DNA of 64,000 bases from positions 1-64,000 of the forward strand of contig NZ_MJUX01000007.1 of the NCBI RefSeq assembly GCF_001927245.1. Direction: 5' to 3'. This DNA is from Acuticoccus yangtzensis. GTDB taxonomy: Bacteria > Pseudomonadota > Alphaproteobacteria > Rhizobiales > Amorphaceae. Position 1 is the first letter of the stretch. Each line of letters begins with the position of its first letter. The position numbers were made by a program, and so were the translations under genes. Shown piece by piece: positions 28,197 to 37,000 of the stretch. The notes beneath the pieces were generated by a model that was given only the letters and a program-made list of their open reading frames with translations, made no database searches and was not told where the DNA came from.

Positions 28197-29999
28197 ATGA
28201 CGCTTTCCGACATCCCCTTCACGCTGTCCGGCATCCGCGCGGCCTATGCCGCCGGTGCCACCCCCGCGGGCGTGATCGCCGAGGTGTACCGGCGCATCGA
28301 CGCGGTGGGCGATCCCGGCATCTTCCTGCATCTGCCGCCGCTCACCGAGGCGCTGGCCGCCGCCGAGGCGATCGGCCCGGACGACGGCCGCCCGCTCTGG
28401 GGCATCCCCTTCGCCGTCAAGGACAACATCGACGTGGCCGGGATGCCGACCACGTCCGCCTGCCCCGCCGTCAGCCGCATGGCGGAGGCGGACGCCTTCG
28501 TGGTGGCGCGGCTGAAGGCGGCCGGGGCCATAGTCGTCGGCAAGACCAATCTCGACCAGTTCGCCACCGGGCTCGTCGGCGTCAGAACGCCCCACGCGGC
28601 GCCGAAGAACAGCGTCGACCCCGCCATCGTGCCCGGCGGATCCTCCTCCGGCTCGGCCGTGGCGGTGGGGCACGCGATCGTGCCCTTCTCCCTCGGCACC
28701 GATACGGCGGGCTCCGGCCGCGTGCCGGCCGCGCTCAACAACATCGTCGGGCTGAAGCCGTCCTTGGGCGCGCTGTCGGCGGGGGGCATGATGCCGGCCT
28801 GCCGCACCATCGACACCATTTCCATCTTCGCGCTGACGGTGGCGGACGCGCATACCGTTTTCCGCGCCGCCGCCGCCTTCGACCCGGCCGACGCCTATTC
28901 GCGCCCGGTCGCCACGCCGGAGCCCGCCGCGCCTCCCGTCCCGCGCATCGGCATCCCTGATGCTGCGAGCATCGAGTTCTTCGGCGACGACGTGCAGGCA
29001 GAGAATTTTGCCGCCACCGTGGCGAGCCTCGAGGCGGAGGGGGCGGTCCTCGTCCCCTTCGACCTCACGCCGTTCACGCAGATCGCCGAGATGCTGTATT
29101 ATGGCGCGTTCGTGGCCGAGCGGCACACGGTGCTGGAACCGCTCCTGGCCACGCAGCCGGATGCGGTGCATCCCGTCACCCGCAAGGTGGTGGAGAAGGC
29201 GCTCCGCTTCACCGCCACGGACGCTTTCCGCGACATCTACCGCCTCGCCGAGCTGAAGCGGGCGGTCGAGCCCGTGCTGGCGTCCGTCGACGCGCTGTGC
29301 GTGCCGACGATCCCGACCTTCTACACGGTCGCGGACCTCCAGGCCGACCCGATCGGCCCGAATTCGCGGCTCGGCACCTACACCAATTTCGTCAACCTCA
29401 TCGACATGTGCGGCATCGCCGTGCCGTCGCTGCCCCGGACCGACGGGCGGCCGGGTAGCGTCACCTTCCTCGCCCCGCATGGGCGCGACGCTCTGGTGGC
29501 CGGTCTCGCCGCCCTGGTGGAGCAGTTCGGGCGCCGCACTTTGGGGGCCACCGCGCACCCCGTACCGCCGCCGGTGGCCGCAGCGCCCCCCGCCGCCTCC
29601 GCCGGTGAGATCGAGATCGCCGTGTGTGGCGCGCACATGTCGGGCATGGCGCTCAACGGCGAGCTGACGTCGCGCGGCGGGCGGTTCCTGCGTGCGGTCG
29701 AAACTGTGCGCGAATATGCCCTCTTCGCGCTCCCCGGCGGGCCGCCGATGCGACCGGGCATGGTGCGCATCGGGCCGAACGGCGGTGCGATCGCGGTGGA
29801 AGTGTGGGCGCTGCCTCTGGCCGAGGTCGGCTCATTCCTCGACGGCATCCCGGCTCCGCTCGGCCTCGGCACCACCCGCCTTGCCGACGGCACCACACCG
29901 AAGGGCTTCGTGTGCGAGGCGGTCGCCACCGCCAGCGCGCAGGATGTGACGTCCTACGGGAGTTGGCGGGCCTTCACCGCGGCCCGCCTCGCGAGCTGA
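28197..29999 (+). CDS. atzF: Allophanate hydrolase, AtzF-like
   Basis: A 600-residue two-domain enzyme. The amidase-signature half (1-~450) has Lys in IPFAVKDNIDVAG and serines in PGGSSSGSAVAVG and LGTDTAGSGRVPA. The C-terminal half (~465-600) is the allophanate-specific domain, with VCGAHMSGMALNGEL, YALFALPGGPPMRPG and DGTTPKGFVCEA. AtzF deaminates allophanate to N-carboxycarbamate, which decays to ammonia and CO2. Both length and domain order match AtzF rather than a plain amidase. It starts 4 bases after the ATPase stop with no clear ribosome site, so it is probably coupled. It completes the pathway begun by the BiuH- and AtzE-like enzymes. Confidence 0.87.
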   Translation: MTLSDIPFTLSGIRAAYAAGATPAGVIAEVYRRIDAVGDPGIFLHLPPLTEALAAAEAIGPDDGRPLWGIPFAVKDNIDVAGMPTTSACPAVSRMAEADAFVVARLKAAGAIVVGKTNLDQFATGLVGVRTPHAAPKNSVDPAIVPGGSSSGSAVAVGHAIVPFSLGTDTAGSGRVPAALNNIVGLKPSLGALSAGGMMPACRTIDTISIFALTVADAHTVFRAAAAFDPADAYSRPVATPEPAAPPVPRIGIPDAASIEFFGDDVQAENFAATVASLEAEGAVLVPFDLTPFTQIAEMLYYGAFVAERHTVLEPLLATQPDAVHPVTRKVVEKALRFTATDAFRDIYRLAELKRAVEPVLASVDALCVPTIPTFYTVADLQADPIGPNSRLGTYTNFVNLIDMCGIAVPSLPRTDGRPGSVTFLAPHGRDALVAGLAALVEQFGRRTLGATAHPVPPPVAAAPPAASAGEIEIAVCGAHMSGMALNGELTSRGGRFLRAVETVREYALFALPGGPPMRPGMVRIGPNGGAIAVEVWALPLAEVGSFLDGIPAPLGLGTTRLADGTTPKGFVCEAVATASAQDVTSYGSWRAFTAARLAS

Positions 30000-30001
30000 C
30001 C

Positions 30002-30055
30002 GGCCGCGGCGGCGGGTCCGGCCGCCCGCGCCGACACCGGTCCGCCGCCGCGGCC
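30002..30055. terminator. Large GC hairpin between convergent genes
   Basis: A perfect 14-bp repeat, GGCCGCGGCGGCGG with its complement at 30042-30055, encloses 26 bases. It sits just after the allophanate hydrolase stop and before the stop of the convergent GGDEF-EAL gene. There is no T-run, so a classical terminator role is uncertain. Confidence 0.4.
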
Positions 30056-30115
30056 GCGTCTTACGGGGCCGCTTGACCGGCCCACCGCGGCCGCCACCTC
30101 TTGCGGGGCCTCGAT

Positions 30116-33100
30116 TTACCGGGCCGCGCTGCTCTGCGCGCTGCGGACCCGTGTGACGCGGCCTGCCTCCGCCTCCTCCGCCGCAATGTCGGCGAGGCCC
30201 TGTGCGGCGTCGCCGGGCACCCCGGCGCGGGTGGCACCGCTGGTGCGGGCCAGCAACGCCGCCACCTCGCTGCCGACGATCGGCCGGCTGAAGAGGTAGC
30301 CCTGCACCTCCTGGCAGCCCTCCGCCTGCGCCCGGACGAGCTGCTCCTCGGTCTCGATCCCCTCGGCCACCGTGGCGATGCCGAGCGTATTGGCGAGACC
30401 CGCCACCGCCCGTACGATCGCCACCGACTGCGCCGACTCGAAATCGCGCATGAAGGAACGGTCGATCTTGATCTTGTCGAACGGGAAGAGCCGCAGATAG
30501 CCGAGGCTCGAATAGCCCGTGCCGAAGTCGTCCATGGCGATCCTGACGCCGAGGTCGCGCAGGCGCTGCAGGGTGTGGACCGTCGCGCCCGCATCGTCGA
30601 GCAGGATCTGCTCGGTGATCTCGAGCTCCAGGCGCGAGGGGGTGATCTGCGCCTCCTCCAGCGCATCGCGCACGTCGTCCACCAGAAGGCCGCTCTTGAA
30701 CTGAACCGGCGACAGGTTGACCGAGATGGTCAAGTCGGCCGGCCACGTCGCCGCCGCGAGGCACGCCTCGCGCAGGGCCCAGCGCCCGACCTGGCCGATG
30801 ACGCCGATCTCCTCCACCATCGGGATGAAGTCGGCCGGGGCGACGAGACCGCGCTCCGGATGGCGCCAGCGCAGCAGCGCCTCGAACCCGCCGATGCTGC
30901 CGCTCTCCGCCTTCACCAGCGGCTGGTAGAACAGCTCGAACTGCCCCGCCGCCAGCGCCCCGCGCAGGTCCAGCTCCAGCTTGCGGCGCTCCTGCATGCG
31001 GTCGTTCATGTCCGGCTCGAAGAAGCTGTGCGTGCCGCGGCCGCGTTCCTTGGAGCGGTAGAGCGCCATGTCCGCGCAGCGCAGGATCTCGTCCGGATCG
31101 AGCCCGTCGTCGGGCGCGATGGCGATGCCAACGCTCGCGCCGATGACGACCTTGTGGCTGTCGATCTCGTAGGGTCGGCTCACCTCGGCGATCAGCCGCT
31201 CGGCGAGCGACGAGGCGGACTGGGGCTGACCGAGGTCCAACTGCACGATGGCGAACTCGTCACCGCCGAGGCGCGCCAGCATGTCCGTCGGGCGCAGGCA
31301 CGAGCGCACGCGGCCCGCGACGAGTTTCAAGAGCGCGTCGCCGACCGGATGGCCGAGCGTGTCGTTGACGGCCTTGAAGTGATCGAGGTCGAAGCAGATC
31401 ACCGAGATGGAATGGCCGCGCGCCGCCCGAGACAGCGCCTTCTCCAACCCTTCGCGGAAGGCGACACGGTTGGGCAGCTCTGTCAGCATGTCGTGCAGCG
31501 CCATGAAGGCGATGCGCGCCTCCTGTGCCTTGCGCTCCGTCACGTCCTCGTGGACCGAGATGGAACCGCCGTCCGTCGTCGGCTTGTGCGAGATGGAAAT
31601 CACCCGGCCGTTGCTCAAGTCGACGTTGAAATAGGTCGGGTAACGCAGGTCGGCCGATGCCACCATGGAGTTGATGGAGGCCTCCGACGAATCGATCAGC
31701 CCGCGAGCGGCACAGCTTTCCAGGATCGTGCGCAACGACGTGCCCGGCGCGAACAGGCTCTGGTCCGCGCTCCATAGCTCCGCCATCCGCTCGTTGGCGA
31801 TGACGACCTCCTTGTTGTTGTCGAGCATGATGAGGCCGTGGGACATGCTGGACAGCGCCGCCTTCAGCCGGTCGTGCTGAAGCTGAATCTCGGCCTCGGA
31901 CTGTTCCAAGATCGTGCGCCGCGCATAGGCGAGCTCGGCCAGCATGGAATTGAAGGCGCGCGCCAGGGCGCCGATCTCGTCGAGGCGGGTGACGATCGAC
32001 GCATCGTCCATGCGGCTGAGGTCGCCGCTGAGGCTGATGCGTGTAGCGTGCTGCGTGAGGCGGCCGATGGGACCGCTGATGCGACTGGCCACGACATAGC
32101 CGATCACCGCCGCGGCCACGAGGTAGACGACCAGCGTCAGGCCGACGAGGATGAGCGCCTGCGAAATCACCGAATGCGAGGTGCGGCGAGCTTCCTGGTT
32201 GAGGCTGATGACGCCTTCGCGGACCTTTTCCAGGAGGTCGAAATAGTTGAGGCGGATCTGCTCGGCGGCGAGGTCACCCGCGGCCAGCTCCGCGCGGGCA
32301 TTCTCAAGATCCTCCAGCGCCGCGAACAGTCCGCCTTCGGACAGAGCCAGGCGCCCGAACGTGGCGAAATGGCTGTCGAAGGTCGCCGTAGAACCGATTT
32401 CGGGGACCGCACGCAGCTCGGCGCGCATGCTGTTGGCGAGATCACGGGCCTCGAACCAGGCCTCCTGCACCTCGTGCCGCTCCATGTCGATATCGCCGCC
32501 GGAGCGCGCGGCATCGGCGACCGCATCCCCGGCCTCGCCGACGACGTGCTCGAGGTGGCTGATCTTGCTCTGCAGGCTGATGAGCCAAGCGAAGAGCGGG
32601 TGGCTGCGGTCGCGCAGCTCGTCGACTTCCAGCGCCGGGTCGTTCAGCGCATCGACGACGGCGAGCCGCGCCGTGTTCATCTGGAGCTCGATCTGTTCGT
32701 GGAGGACGAAGACGTCGGTCCTGATCTGTTCGACGACGTCCTCGATCTGGCCCCTCAGCTCGCCGATCGCACGCTCCGCCTCGACCTGGCGGAAGTGGGC
32801 CAGCAGCATCTTGCGCAACGCCGTGGCAAAGCCGCGCTCGCTGGCCCGCGTTTCCGCGATCGGCAAACCGAGGTTCGCCTGTTCGCTCAGCCGCTCCAGA
32901 TTGGAGATGCGCTCGTCCGCCTCGCGATGAAGGCGCTCGATGGTATCCGCCGCCGCGACGACGACGACGCCGTCGGCGCCGGCATCGGTCGCCGTCGCGC
33001 GAAGCCGGCGCGAGATTTCGAGGAGCGAGAGCGTATCGCTCAGCATCGGCGTCGTGACGTCGGTGAAGACGGTGACGCTGTTGGCGACACGGCTCACCGA

Positions 33101-33229
33101 GTGAAGGCCGATCGCCCCGCCGGCGATGGCGCCGATCGCCAGGACGACGAAGATGGCCGTCAGCTTGCGCCTGAGGCTGGAGGTGGTGCGTTGCAACGCC
33201 ACGGGAATGGGCGGGGGAGCAGACAGCAT
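30116..33229 (-). CDS. Membrane diguanylate cyclase/phosphodiesterase (HAMP-PAS-GGDEF-EAL)
   Basis: A 1037-residue cyclic-di-GMP enzyme. TM1 is near residues 20-42. A helical periplasmic sensor region of about 300 residues is followed by TM2 (LILVGLTLVVYLVAAAVIGYVVA). Then come a HAMP linker, a PAS-like segment, a GGDEF domain and an EAL domain. The GGDEF motif is intact (RLGGDEFAIV) with an RxxD inhibitory site five residues before it (RPTD). The EAL motif (FEALLRWRHP) and DDFGTGYSSL are also intact, so both activities are possible. The ATG at 33229 is 7 bases after the stop of a small membrane protein gene. The ribosome site is weak, suggesting coupling. Confidence 0.9.
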   Translation of the reverse strand: MLSAPPPIPVALQRTTSSLRRKLTAIFVVLAIGAIAGGAIGLHSVSRVANSVTVFTDVTTPMLSDTLSLLEISRRLRATATDAGADGVVVVAAADTIERLHREADERISNLERLSEQANLGLPIAETRASERGFATALRKMLLAHFRQVEAERAIGELRGQIEDVVEQIRTDVFVLHEQIELQMNTARLAVVDALNDPALEVDELRDRSHPLFAWLISLQSKISHLEHVVGEAGDAVADAARSGGDIDMERHEVQEAWFEARDLANSMRAELRAVPEIGSTATFDSHFATFGRLALSEGGLFAALEDLENARAELAAGDLAAEQIRLNYFDLLEKVREGVISLNQEARRTSHSVISQALILVGLTLVVYLVAAAVIGYVVASRISGPIGRLTQHATRISLSGDLSRMDDASIVTRLDEIGALARAFNSMLAELAYARRTILEQSEAEIQLQHDRLKAALSSMSHGLIMLDNNKEVVIANERMAELWSADQSLFAPGTSLRTILESCAARGLIDSSEASINSMVASADLRYPTYFNVDLSNGRVISISHKPTTDGGSISVHEDVTERKAQEARIAFMALHDMLTELPNRVAFREGLEKALSRAARGHSISVICFDLDHFKAVNDTLGHPVGDALLKLVAGRVRSCLRPTDMLARLGGDEFAIVQLDLGQPQSASSLAERLIAEVSRPYEIDSHKVVIGASVGIAIAPDDGLDPDEILRCADMALYRSKERGRGTHSFFEPDMNDRMQERRKLELDLRGALAAGQFELFYQPLVKAESGSIGGFEALLRWRHPERGLVAPADFIPMVEEIGVIGQVGRWALREACLAAATWPADLTISVNLSPVQFKSGLLVDDVRDALEEAQITPSRLELEITEQILLDDAGATVHTLQRLRDLGVRIAMDDFGTGYSSLGYLRLFPFDKIKIDRSFMRDFESAQSVAIVRAVAGLANTLGIATVAEGIETEEQLVRAQAEGCQEVQGYLFSRPIVGSEVAALLARTSGATRAGVPGDAAQGLADIAAEEAEAGRVTRVRSAQSSAAR

Positions 33230-33236
33230 GGCGCGC

Positions 33237-33458
33237 TCAGTCGATGCGGCGCGACGCGAGGAGCGCGCTGCGCGCGTGAACGGCGCGGCGGGCCGCCTCC
33301 TCCTGACGGCACAGTGCGGCGGCGAGGAGCCACGCCGGCCCCGCTGCTGCGGTTGCGACAAGGCCGGCCAGCTCAGGAATCGCGTGGCCGTCGCCGTAAA
33401 GGACGCTGCCCAAAAGCAGCGCACCAACCACAGACAGGACGATCGACGGAGGTGTCAT
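33237..33458 (-). CDS. Small two-helix membrane protein upstream of the GGDEF-EAL gene
   Basis: A 73-residue frame, beginning MTPPSIVLSVVGALLLG, with two hydrophobic segments (about 5-20 and 30-48) and a basic, Arg-rich C-terminus. It ends 7 bases before the GGDEF-EAL start and has a modest GAGA upstream, so it would be translated first in a two-gene unit. I recognise no family. It could be an accessory or sensor peptide for the cyclase, or a chance frame in GC-rich DNA. The frame continues open upstream to 33692 with non-hydrophobic, unconvincing sequence. Confidence 0.45.
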   Translation of the reverse strand: MTPPSIVLSVVGALLLGSVLYGDGHAIPELAGLVATAAAGPAWLLAAALCRQEEAARRAVHARSALLASRRID

Positions 33459-33762
33459 TGCAGATCTCGCGGCCAAATTGCAAAGCGGCCGAAGATTAAG
33501 TTGGCAACCTGGGCTCAGCCTGCTGCCGTTCCGCCGGGTGGATCCGCGGGGCCGTGCGCCCCGGTTTGGGGCCCCCGATGCGCTGTTGCCGCCATCACGG
33601 CCGCGCCGCAGGTGTGTCGGGGAGACGGGGCATGACCCCGCAGCCTCGATCGTGCGGCGGACGGGGACGGCAATGGGCGCCGAAGAAATCACGCCCGGTG
33701 CGGCACGCCCCCTCCCACACGCGCATCGATTTGCTATAGACGTCCGTCGGCGTTGCCGTCAC
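33459..33762. other. Intergenic region before the tRNA gene
   Basis: These 304 bases separate the minus-strand cyclase unit from the plus-strand tRNA. No gene is convincing. A TATAGA at 33735-33740, about 23 bases before the tRNA, is a possible -10 for it. The promoter of the minus-strand unit should also lie here. Confidence 0.35.
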
Positions 33763-33838
33763 GGGGGTGTAGCTTAACGGTTAAAGCCACCGGCTCATAA
33801 CCGGCCCGATGGGGGTTCGAATCCCTCCGCCCCTACCA
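33763..33838 (+). tRNA. tRNA-Met (anticodon CAT)
   Basis: The 76 bases fold as a cloverleaf. The D arm is GCTT/AAGC, the anticodon loop CTCATAA gives CAT, the T arm is GGGGG-TTCGAAT-CCCTC, the discriminator is A and the CCA end is encoded. It lacks the initiator signature (three G-C pairs flanking the loop), so it is elongator tRNA-Met or, less likely, tRNA-Ile2 with modified C34. The acceptor has G1-U72 and U6-G67 wobbles, and the anticodon stem opens with an A27-C43 mismatch. Confidence 0.92.
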
Positions 33839-34045
33839 CACCGCGTCCTACGCCATCCGCGCGCGCCTCGACCGGCCCCCGCGGCGTCGATCGGCGGCAA
33901 GACGGCAATTGCGCCCCCAACCCTCGCCGCGTGGCCTCAGCTTGGTGCTGCCAGACGCCCGGCGCCGTCGCTGCCCGAGCCTCCCGGCGGTTCTCACGAT
34001 GCCGAGCGGTTTCGCGGGCTCAGTTCACCCGAACGGGCGCTCGGA

Positions 34046-37000
34046 TCAGAAATCCCAGCGCAGGCGCACCATTCCGGCGTGGCTGTCGAAGCCGTCGCCG
34101 AACGCGCCGTCGTACTCGGCCCGCACCCCGAAGCCCTTCAGCCCCGTCACCTCCAACCCGGCGGCGACATGACCGACGATGTCGGCCACCGGCAACGTCG
34201 TGTCGAAGTCGCCGACGCCGGGGCCAGCCGCGGCGAGGTGCGCCGACGTGGTCACACCGTCGAGGCTCGAGAAGCTCACCCCGCCGCGCGCATAGGCCCT
34301 CAGGAAGGCGCTTTCGCCCAGACCCACCCGAGCGCCGAGTTCCAGCGCCGGCGTGGCGCGCACCGCGACCTCGTCGATGCTGTCCACGGAAAGGTTGAGT
34401 ATACCCGCGCCGCTTTCGGTGTAGCCGTCCGCATGGGAATAGATCAGGTCGAGGTCGACCTGGGGTTTGGCGTAGAAGGCCCCGGTGGAGGCAACGTAGG
34501 ATGCCCGCAGCCGGCCGGCGATCGCCGCGGAGTCGAGGTCGCCGCGGGCGGTGCTCGCAAATCCCGGCAGGCCGATGGAGCGGCGGCTGTCGAAGCTGCC
34601 ATATGTGCCTGCGACGGCCGCGGCGAGTTGCCAGGGGCCGATGTCGTGCTTGAGGGACAGCCCGCCGACGACCGAATCGCCGCGGGTCCTCTGCCGCCCG
34701 CCTGAACCGTCGATGGAGGAGTTCTCGTATCCGAGTGAGGCGCCGACGTACCAGTCAGGGCGGACCTGCACCTGCACTCCGGCCGAAAGGGACCACACGT
34801 CAGCATCGTATCCGACACCTCCGCCGCGGTTCGACTGATTGGCTGCGAGCACGCTCGCCCCGCCCCAGATGCAGGAGTCCTCGTCCAAATCCGCCGAGCC
34901 TTCCGCGAAGACCGGGCAGCTCAGCATGGCGCCGAGCCAGCGGTTCGACATCGCGAAGTTGTTCGCCCCTGCAGCCTGCGAGGCACCCGGCGAAAGCTGC
35001 GACAGACCGTCGACATAGTTGGCGGGACTGACGGCCGCGATCGCATCGAGCGCGGCGAAGAGCGTGCCGAAGTCGTCGTTCCGGCTATCGAAAACCGCGT
35101 CGAGATGGTGGGCGACCGCCTCTTCGGACGCGGTCATCCGGCCGGACAGTCCGGCGAAGTCGGAATCCGCGGCATAGACCGCCAGCTCCCTCTCGGACCG
35201 CGTCAGCGCGTAGTCGAAGAGCGGGCTGTCGATCGCCTCGATCCTTCCGGTGAGCGTGCCCCGCGTCCTGAGGACGGTGAGCGGACGGCCGCCCACGATG
35301 CTCGCGGTGTTGAGGGCGATGCGCCCATCGAGGCTCGCATCCCCGGTCACGCGGATGCGGTCGGACCTCCGGGCCGCGAAATCGACGTCGGCGACGAGCA
35401 CGCCCGTGCCCGACTGTGTCACGTCGCCTTCGACCCGCAGCCTGTCGGCGCTCCCCGTCCGGCCGATCCGCATGGTGCCGCGATTGTCGATGTCCGCCTG
35501 GTAGAGCGAAGCGTCGGCCAGGACGCCGAACTGACGGTTGATGATCTCGCCGATGGGGTCGTCACCCGCGGACCGGGCGCGGCTCGTCGCCTCAACCGCG
35601 ACGCGCTCCACATTGCCGCGGATGGTGCCCGCGTTGCGTATGGTGAAGCTCGGGGCCGGTCCCGCCGCGACGCTCTGTGCGACGCCGTTGTCATAGTAGA
35701 CGACCGCTTTTTCGCCGGTGACAGAGGCGCTGGCCCCGGTGTTGACGATCTGCGTGTAGCCGTCGACCACGATGCCGGTGCCCTGTGCGGCGGCGACGCT
35801 GCCGGTGACGGTCACCTCGCTCACGGACGTGGTGGAGCCGGTCGCCCCCTGGCTCTGCGCCATCACGCCCACGCTGCCCTCGCCGTTCACCGTGACGTCA
35901 CCTTCCACCGTCACGGAGGCCAGATCGCCGAAGCCGAAGTCTGCGGCGTTCCCGGTCGTCCCGGCCACGGTGGACGTGGCGTCGCCGCCCAGACCGCCAC
36001 CGCCGCCGATCGACTGGGCGATGATCCCGTAGGCCCCGGTCCCGTCGGTCGTGATGGTCGTTCCCCCGGCCACTTGCACGGTGACGGACCCGCCGTCGCC
36101 GATGGACATTCCGCCGTTGGCGTGGGCGCCGTTGTCGCGAAGGTTCAGGGCACGGCCGTCGTCGGCGCCGCCGATGCCACCGCCCCCGCCAATCGATTGG
36201 GCAATCACGGCGTGCGCACCGGCTCCGCGGGTGATGATCCCGGTGCCGGAGAGCGTGACGTCGACGTTGCCGCCGCTGCCGATCCCGCCGCCGAGGGTGA
36301 CGTCGGTCACTCCCTCGTGCGACCCGGTCGTCGCCACGCCGCCGCCCCCGCCGATCGACTGGGCGACGATGCCGTAGGCCCGGTCCCCGGTCGTCGACCC
36401 GTCGATGCCGGTGTTGATGGTGACGGTGTTGCTGGCGGGCGGCTCGCTGAAGAAGGTCGGGCCGTCGACGGGGCCGACCGCGATCGACATGGCGTGGCTC
36501 GACGGGTTCTGATCGGCCGCCGCACTGCCGGCGCCCGCATACCCGCCGCCACCGGCGACCGCTTGGGCGAGCACCAGATAGGCGTCGGCGCCCTGGGTGG
36601 TGAGGGTCGCTGAGGAGTTGTCGAGCCTCACCGTGCCGGTGCCGGCGGCGACGGCGCTTTCGGTCGCGCCCAGTCGCAGCCATCCGGACGCGCGGTCGGA
36701 CCCGTCGCCGCCCATGCCGCCGCCGCCGGTGATGGACTGCATGACGAGGGCGTGGGCGGCATGGCCGGAGGTGGTGATCGTGCCGCCGTCGATCGTCATG
36801 CCGACATTTCCGCCGGTGCCGATTTCGCCGTTGGACCCGCCGATCGTGATTTTCGCGTCGGCGGTCGCATCGCTGCCCGCGGCGAGGGAGCTCGCGCCGA
36901 CACCGCCGCCGCCGCCGATAGACTGGAGAACGACGCCGTCCGCCCAATCGCCGCTCGTGCGAACCGTGCTGGTCAGCGTGCCGCCGATGGTGCCGCCATT

